Below, one piece after another: positions 58,991-64,000 of a stretch of 64,000 nt of DNA. Within the stretch, counting starts at the first letter, position 1, and each line of letters opens with the position of its first letter. The position numbers and the translations under genes are program-made. This DNA comes from Azorinus chamasolen (lineage: Eukaryota > Mollusca > Bivalvia > Cardiida > Solecurtidae): assembly GCA_963576725.1 (NCBI GenBank), contig OY755246.1:71912371-71976370 (forward strand), written 5' to 3'. The notes under the pieces were generated by a model. The model saw nothing but the letters and a program-made list of their open reading frames with translations. It ran no database searches and was not told where the DNA came from.

Positions 58991-60630
58991 AAGACATAGA
59001 CTTAGCTATTGCTAAACAAGAGGCAGTGCGTCACTTAGGGGTCACTTTTCCGTCGTCTGTCTGTCTGTCTGTCCGTCCGTATGTCTGTCCGTCTGTCAGT
59101 CTGTTTGTGTCTGTCCGTCTGCCTGTCCGTCCGTCACACTTTCTTTTTTTGACTGTCATTTCTAAAGTAATCATTATAGAGCTTTCAAATTTAACATGTG
59201 TCTTTGATGTAACTAAGGTCCATCACTCTGCATGCAATACTTTTTATGGCTTTCGGGCCATTTAGCTATCGATTTTTTTACTGCACAGAGTTTACTATTT
59301 TAGTGAACATGCGCAAGACAAAAATTTGTACTAGTTTGGTTGTAAAATGTTCATGTATTTGTTTACTCTTCGTGCATTTAATAATGTTTCGCTATGTAAG
59401 ATAATTACTTCTAATCTACACAAAGATAAACTTTTTAAAAAGCTTGATTTTTAATAAGAAGATAATAAGAAGACGCGAACGAATAGTTTCACCGTACTTT
59501 TCGCAATACCTTAGCGTTCTAAAGCAGAACGAATATAGCCGAGGTTTCCGATTGCATTTTTATACACATTCGTAACTGATTAGCATATAGACCTACATTT
59601 TCAGCCAATCAAACTGCCTTTTCGTGTTCGATCATTTCCGTTTGACCCGTTCCCAAATTAAAAAATAGGAAGTTTCATAAAGGACAAGGTCAAAAGAAAT
59701 CTAAAAGTATCAACCAATGAAATTCGGAATTCCCATACATCACGCAACGAACAGCCTGTTTTGACAATGGCACCCAACTTCTCAACAGAAGAAGTCTTAC
59801 TAAGAGTAAAACCATAAAACACGGGGTTCTATTGGCGTATCAAAGTAAGTATTATCAATAGAATGTTTTTTTCAACACATATTCAATTAAATTATATTCC
59901 AGTCTCAATAACAACTGTGAAAATAGAACCTCTTCTATTTATCGTGTAACCGCCATCTCTGTCATTTGCTAAAAACGTTTGTGTCGTGTAATAGCGAAAG
60001 TAGGTAGCAATTTGTTGAAATGTCTTTCCCAGATTACAACTCTACTTGTAGTTCTGAATTTGAGTTTAATCAGGTTCCAAACAAATACCGTAATTGTATG
60101 TATGGATCTACTTAGTAATCGAAAATAAAACCAGGCTACCTTCAATTGTAAGCAGACTACAGTTTTTCAAAATAAATGATTGCAGAACTTGGAAAAATAA
60201 ATGTTTTGTTTAAGAATTAGTTTAGCAAAAATGTAGGATTATAGATTATAGGTAGCCTTTGTATAACTTTGGTGTGCTTCAGTTTTTGCATCAGCTTTGG
60301 ACATGAACGCATTAATTGACCCTTTACTTTACTGAATATTCATGTAAGACAATGAAATCATGAATATAAATAATATTATTCTTTTGGCCATAGTAGAAAC
60401 TAGAATCATATCGATATATAAACAGCAGATCATGATCAGATGGCTCCTGTACGAGCAGTCTGGTCTTTGTTTGCTCTGTTTCCAAAGGTGTAGAAAGGCA
60501 ATTTATGCAATGAAGAGGTACAGTTCAAGATAAACTGTAAACAGAAAACAGAAATATGAACAGTAACAATTTGATCGGTGGTTTTGATGTAACTTTTTCT
60601 CAATTATTGATTTTATTTTTCATTTGGCAG

Positions 60631-61041
60631 CTATGGCGTTGATACAGCTGCTGGTACAGTGTTAACTTCATCAACACATACACCATATGGAAGATGTCAC
60701 AGCCGAGTATTCCATTTGACAAGAATTGTTTTTGATGTGACATAGTCAGAGATGAGGACAGTCTTGGCCATCACATTCTAATGGTTCCAAATGAAGTTAA
60801 TTTTCAAAAATATGTAAAACGGTGCCTACCCAGATCATGTAAATTTTATTATTTACAGGGGTTAAATTTAATCTCCGTTCAGCTATATTAATAAACTCAG
60901 TAAGGACAGAACAATGATAAGATCTATTTGAAAATGATTTATCTGTTGATATCAAAACGCTTCCAGTAAAATCATGTGGATTGTTAGTAATTTACTGCTC
61001 ATTTGATACATTGTGTGTAATGTGGTTCATAAATAAATAAA
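60631..61041 (+). CDS. Candidate terminal exon with poly(A) signal, unknown product
   Basis: A good acceptor (TTTTTCATTTGGCAG) opens 38 codons (YGVDTAAGTVLTSSTHTPYG, then RCHSRVFHLTRIVFDVT) ending at TAG 60745, followed by about 290 nt and AATAAATAAA at 61032-61041. An upstream open stretch, 60020-60099 (MSFPDYNSTCSSEFEFNQVP), could join in phase through a weak GTATGG donor to make a 64-residue protein. It lies inside the segment bounded by inverted repeats at 59246 and 62887, so it may belong to a mobile element. Product unknown. Confidence 0.3.
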
Positions 61042-61170
61042 GGTTTGGGATTCATTTGTTTTTTGTGTGTAAGTGTGCGTTTGTTTATACAGTGTAAACA
61101 GTAATTGATTTGGTTTGTTGGCTTGGCCCGAACGTTAATGTTGGCAATAATTTTGTAGCCATTGTACATA

Positions 61171-62604
61171 CGAGGGTTGTCTCAGTAAATCGTGGACTGA
61201 GCTTACTGTAGAAAAAGTAACAATCATATGCGCTTTCAATTTTCACGTATACCATATACATGTATGCTGAGTGTACACACAAAATTACAGCAAAATATGT
61301 CTAAGTATAACATCTCTGTACACAAAATAAAACTACAGGGTAAGCTTACGCGGCGCACACTGGCGATGTCGACAACGTCATAGTCGTTTAATTTTGAGCG
61401 TCATGCGCAGAAACGTTCACTGCTTTTTAAAGTACTCCAAGTTATGCGTGATAGCCTTGCAATGCCGCTTTGCCCACTTCTGTTACACCAACCACTGTCT
61501 AATGAATGGTTGAACTGTTGAATTGTCTGCATCACATCACCGTCCGTCCAGCCTTCACCATGTGTACTAGGATCACCTATTTCATATCCATGAATACGAT
61601 ACACCTCACTTTCTTCATGAACTTCACAACCTTCGCCTTCTTTGCTGGAGGTCTGTCATGGTTTTTCCACACCATCGACATCCGCTTGTCTTCTGGTTCG
61701 TAGTAATGAACCAATTTCCCATCCGTGATAATACTACGGGACAGAAAGGTGTGGTTTCAACCTTACGAAGAAATGTCCTGGACGCCACAACTCTAGCCCG
61801 TTTTTCTGCCTTGATTAGTAGCCTGGGTAATCACTGAGCACTCACAATTGACATTTTTAAGTGAGATTTTAATATGTGTTGGGCAGTCGATTTACTTATC
61901 ACAGTACACTCGGCAATTAGATCTACTTATCCCTGTAAACTCGGCAACATCTCTTACCGTCTGGCACCTGTCTCCGTCAATGACGTCGTTAGCAGCCTTA
62001 ATGTTACCGTTATCCTTGTAGGGTTTACGTCCACGCTGTACACTATCCGCCAATCTATCGCTAAACCTACCATGCCACTTGAACACAAGGCTCCTGGAAA
62101 CACTACTGCATCTCCCTGTGCTTTTAAGTTTCTTTAATGTGTCTGTCGGCATAGATCCTGTGTGAACACAGAGCTGGATCGCCGTTCTGGGCGGTTTCTC
62201 CTCCTCCAACGTCATCATTTTCATAAAATAGAAATTCTTATGGATGTCATTCAAAGATGTGCGATTTTCATATAAATAACGTCTGACGTTCGAAATCTTC
62301 TGTGATAATGATGTCACATTAAGCAGACGGCATATTGACGCGCTGAATTTTAATGCAGCTGGAAAAATATAATTTTATTGAACGAGCAGATCACAGTTTC
62401 CGATGCATTTTCTGGGCTGCGCCGGATATGTTTACATTGACTCTATAAATCACGCATGATTATCATATTATGTATTGTATATTATTATTCATGCAACTAT
62501 TTTATTGAAATAGAAAGGCTGGAGGTGTTTGCAGAATAGTGTGATGATTAAACATCAGATAAAAAAATATAAGCAAAGTCCACGATTTACTGGGACAACC
62601 CTCG
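61171..62604 (-). mobile_element. Full-length but dead mariner element
   Basis: The ends CGAGGGTTGTCTCAGTAAAT (61171) and its inverted partner ending 62604 (ATTTACTGGGACAACCCTCG) agree over about 28 bp. The minus strand carries the transposase helix-turn-helix region (62317-61892; IQLCVHTGSMP, VFKWHGRFSD, GISRSNCRVY), then, after a frameshift, LVHYYEPEDKRMSMVWK near 61700 and a C-terminal remnant to 61401. Several frameshifts make it non-functional. Confidence 0.8.
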
Positions 62605-63630
62605 TGCATACTTCAAACTTTGCATGCCTGTGCAACTTACGGAGGCGAACATTTTTTTTATCTTATGTGTTTGGGATGGGGGTGGGGGGGGGGGATCACA
62701 GTCATATGATATATAAGTTAAATGTCAAATTACGGGTCAAATTGATAAATTTGCGATAATCAGGGGCATAGTGTTTCACAAACATATCTTGTTGGTAATA
62801 CTTTTATCAAGCCGCCAGGCATTGTTATTAACGTCTGTAGCAATTTCTCCACTTACACTTAACATCCGTATCAAACCCGAAAGCCATTATGGCCATTCAG
62901 GCCTTTGATTTAGTTATTCCTCTTTGTTCATACTATATTTTTTGTCATTTCTAAACTTATCCTTATAAAGCTTTCAAATTTCACACGTGCCTTCCTCTCA
63001 TTGAGGACCATTGCTGCAACTAAGATCCATGCAATACTTTTTGAGTTATTCACCTTTATTCTGATTTCACTCCAGCATATTAACTTTTTTTTTTCAGCTT
63101 CGAGCAGGTGACACATGACATTGTTCCTCCGAACCATCTTGTTTTGTTTTGTTTTGTGATTTTGTCATTGATAATGGCAAAAATCATCAAATTAATATCC
63201 ATATCCACTATATCTGAACTCTTTTGCTGCTGAATATGACACCATGAATATTTATTATCTGATATACTATAATAACATAATTATGAACATAGGATATTTG
63301 GCCATGGCAGAACTTCTCTAATATGATACAGTATAATTTTATTAACAAATAGAGCAGACCCTGATCAGACAGCCCCTACAAAGGTGTGAAACGTTGTTTG
63401 TATGAGAGAACGGGTTAATGCCTATACACCAGGTAAAGGGTTAAAGGACAGCAATCCTTACTCATAAAGTGGCCATTCTAAAGAGGTTCTACTTTACTGA
63501 ATTGTCTGTATAAATCTCATTTAAAATATCATTTTTGTAAAACAAAACAGTTCTAGATATGCCAGTCTTTATTAAAAAAAATGGATGACAATACATGTAC
63601 ATGATATTTTAATCTTTTGTGTATTATTAC

Positions 63631-63754
63631 ATGGTGATCGACAGTCAAGGCATCAACTGTTCACCTGAAATGAAAATGAAAAAAAAATCAATTTCAGAGT
63701 TCTCTATTCAAAAAGAAATACATTCCTTCCAAGATTCTCTTATCAAATGTGAAA
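63631..63754 (+). CDS. Unidentified candidate exon near the right edge
   Basis: From ATG 63631 the frame is open and charged (MVIDSQGINCSPEMKMKKKS, later QKEIHSFQDSLIK) up to a strong donor GAAA|GTAAGA. It could be a first exon or, using the AG at 63642, an internal exon. No family was recognised and the downstream exon would lie outside the window. It may be chance. Confidence 0.25.
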
Positions 63755-64000
63755 GTAAGATATTTTGTACTTTACTGATTCAGGTTTTGATACAATATGA
63801 TATAAAGATAACCGCATGGAAAATTCTTCCAGATAAATAAAATAGCAATAATTTGATCTTGTGAAACCGAGTACATGTACATATATATACATGTATTTGA
63901 ATAAATATTTCTGTAATTGCAGACTACCTTATTTAGAGTAAAGGTTTAGTAGATGCAATATTACAGTCATGTCAGCAATAACAGAAAATTTGGCAACATA

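Larger units (their letters stand above)
59246..62887. mobile_element. 3.6-kb inserted segment bounded by 12-bp inverted repeats
   Basis: ATGGCTTTCGGG (59246) and CCCGAAAGCCAT (62876-62887) are exact inverted copies. Family B repeat sequence stops at the left edge (GCATGCAATACTTTTT) and resumes just after the right edge (AGTTATTCCTCTTTG), so this DNA was inserted into one element. It holds the candidate terminal exon (60631) and the mariner. No transposase of its own was recognised. About 25 bp of extra sequence at the right junction blurs the exact end. Confidence 0.5.
59018..63150 (+). mobile_element. Helitron-like family B, copy 2, split by an insertion
   Basis: 59018-59245 matches the left part of copy 1 (GAGGCAGTGCGTCACTTAGG, (GTCT)n, first core), and 62905-63150 matches the right part (CTTCCTCTCATTGAGGACCA, GAGCAGGTGACACATG, hairpin GTTCCTCCGAAC, then ATCTTGTTTTG). 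The two parts make one element once 59246 to about 62905 is removed. Confidence 0.6.

Overview
The window is AT-rich animal DNA, most likely from a bivalve mollusc. Coding sequence occurs only as short exons with GT..AG borders. There are many minisatellites, non-LTR retrotransposon fragments, mariner and hAT relics, and repeats built from a hairpin, a (GTCC)n microsatellite and a tandem core of the kind I recall from bivalve Pearl/Helitron-like elements. No bacterial or viral genes, CRISPR arrays, rRNA or tRNA genes were recognised.

Two plus-strand genes can be assembled with good support. The first (814-18865) encodes a secreted C1q-domain protein of about 200 residues. Exon 1 carries a signal peptide and short coiled coil, and exons 2 and 3 carry the C1q domain. 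Splice phases agree throughout. An optional 54-nt exon at 1422-1475 would also keep the frame. Its last intron is 13.6 kb and holds about ten minisatellites and two LINE fragments. The second gene (35309-52749) has seven phase-consistent exons predicting about 323 residues. Its first 143 residues resemble the N-terminus of fibrous sheath-interacting protein 2 (FSIP2), a sperm-tail protein, followed by a charged helical tail. It lacks the several-thousand-residue remainder of mammalian FSIP2.

Layout: 1-18.9 kb, C1q gene with satellite-filled introns. 19-35 kb, intergenic: simple repeats, hairpins, a Helitron-like element at 25.0-26.3 kb, a LINE at 26.4-27.6 kb, a degenerate jockey-like LINE on the minus strand at 29.3-32.5 kb, and microsatellites. 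35.1-52.75 kb, FSIP2-like gene; its introns hold a triple-nested transposon (40.1-43.1 kb), a LINE relic, a 2.4-kb Helitron-like element and a 0.6-kb MITE. 52.9-54.5 kb, an 85-90-bp satellite. 54.7-56.4 kb, two more core-repeat elements. 57.2-58.3 kb, an inverted duplication of an exon-like segment. 59.0-63.2 kb, one core-repeat element split by a 3.6-kb inserted segment that itself contains a complete but dead mariner.

The most interesting patterns are: the short FSIP2-like gene; a shared sequence skeleton in the cores of several otherwise different repeat families; a dispersed 60-70-bp hairpin present in more than a dozen copies, one in the C1q 3' region; and satellites that reuse the arm sequence of a fold-back element. 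All domain names come from reading the translated sequence and remembered family features. No database search was run.
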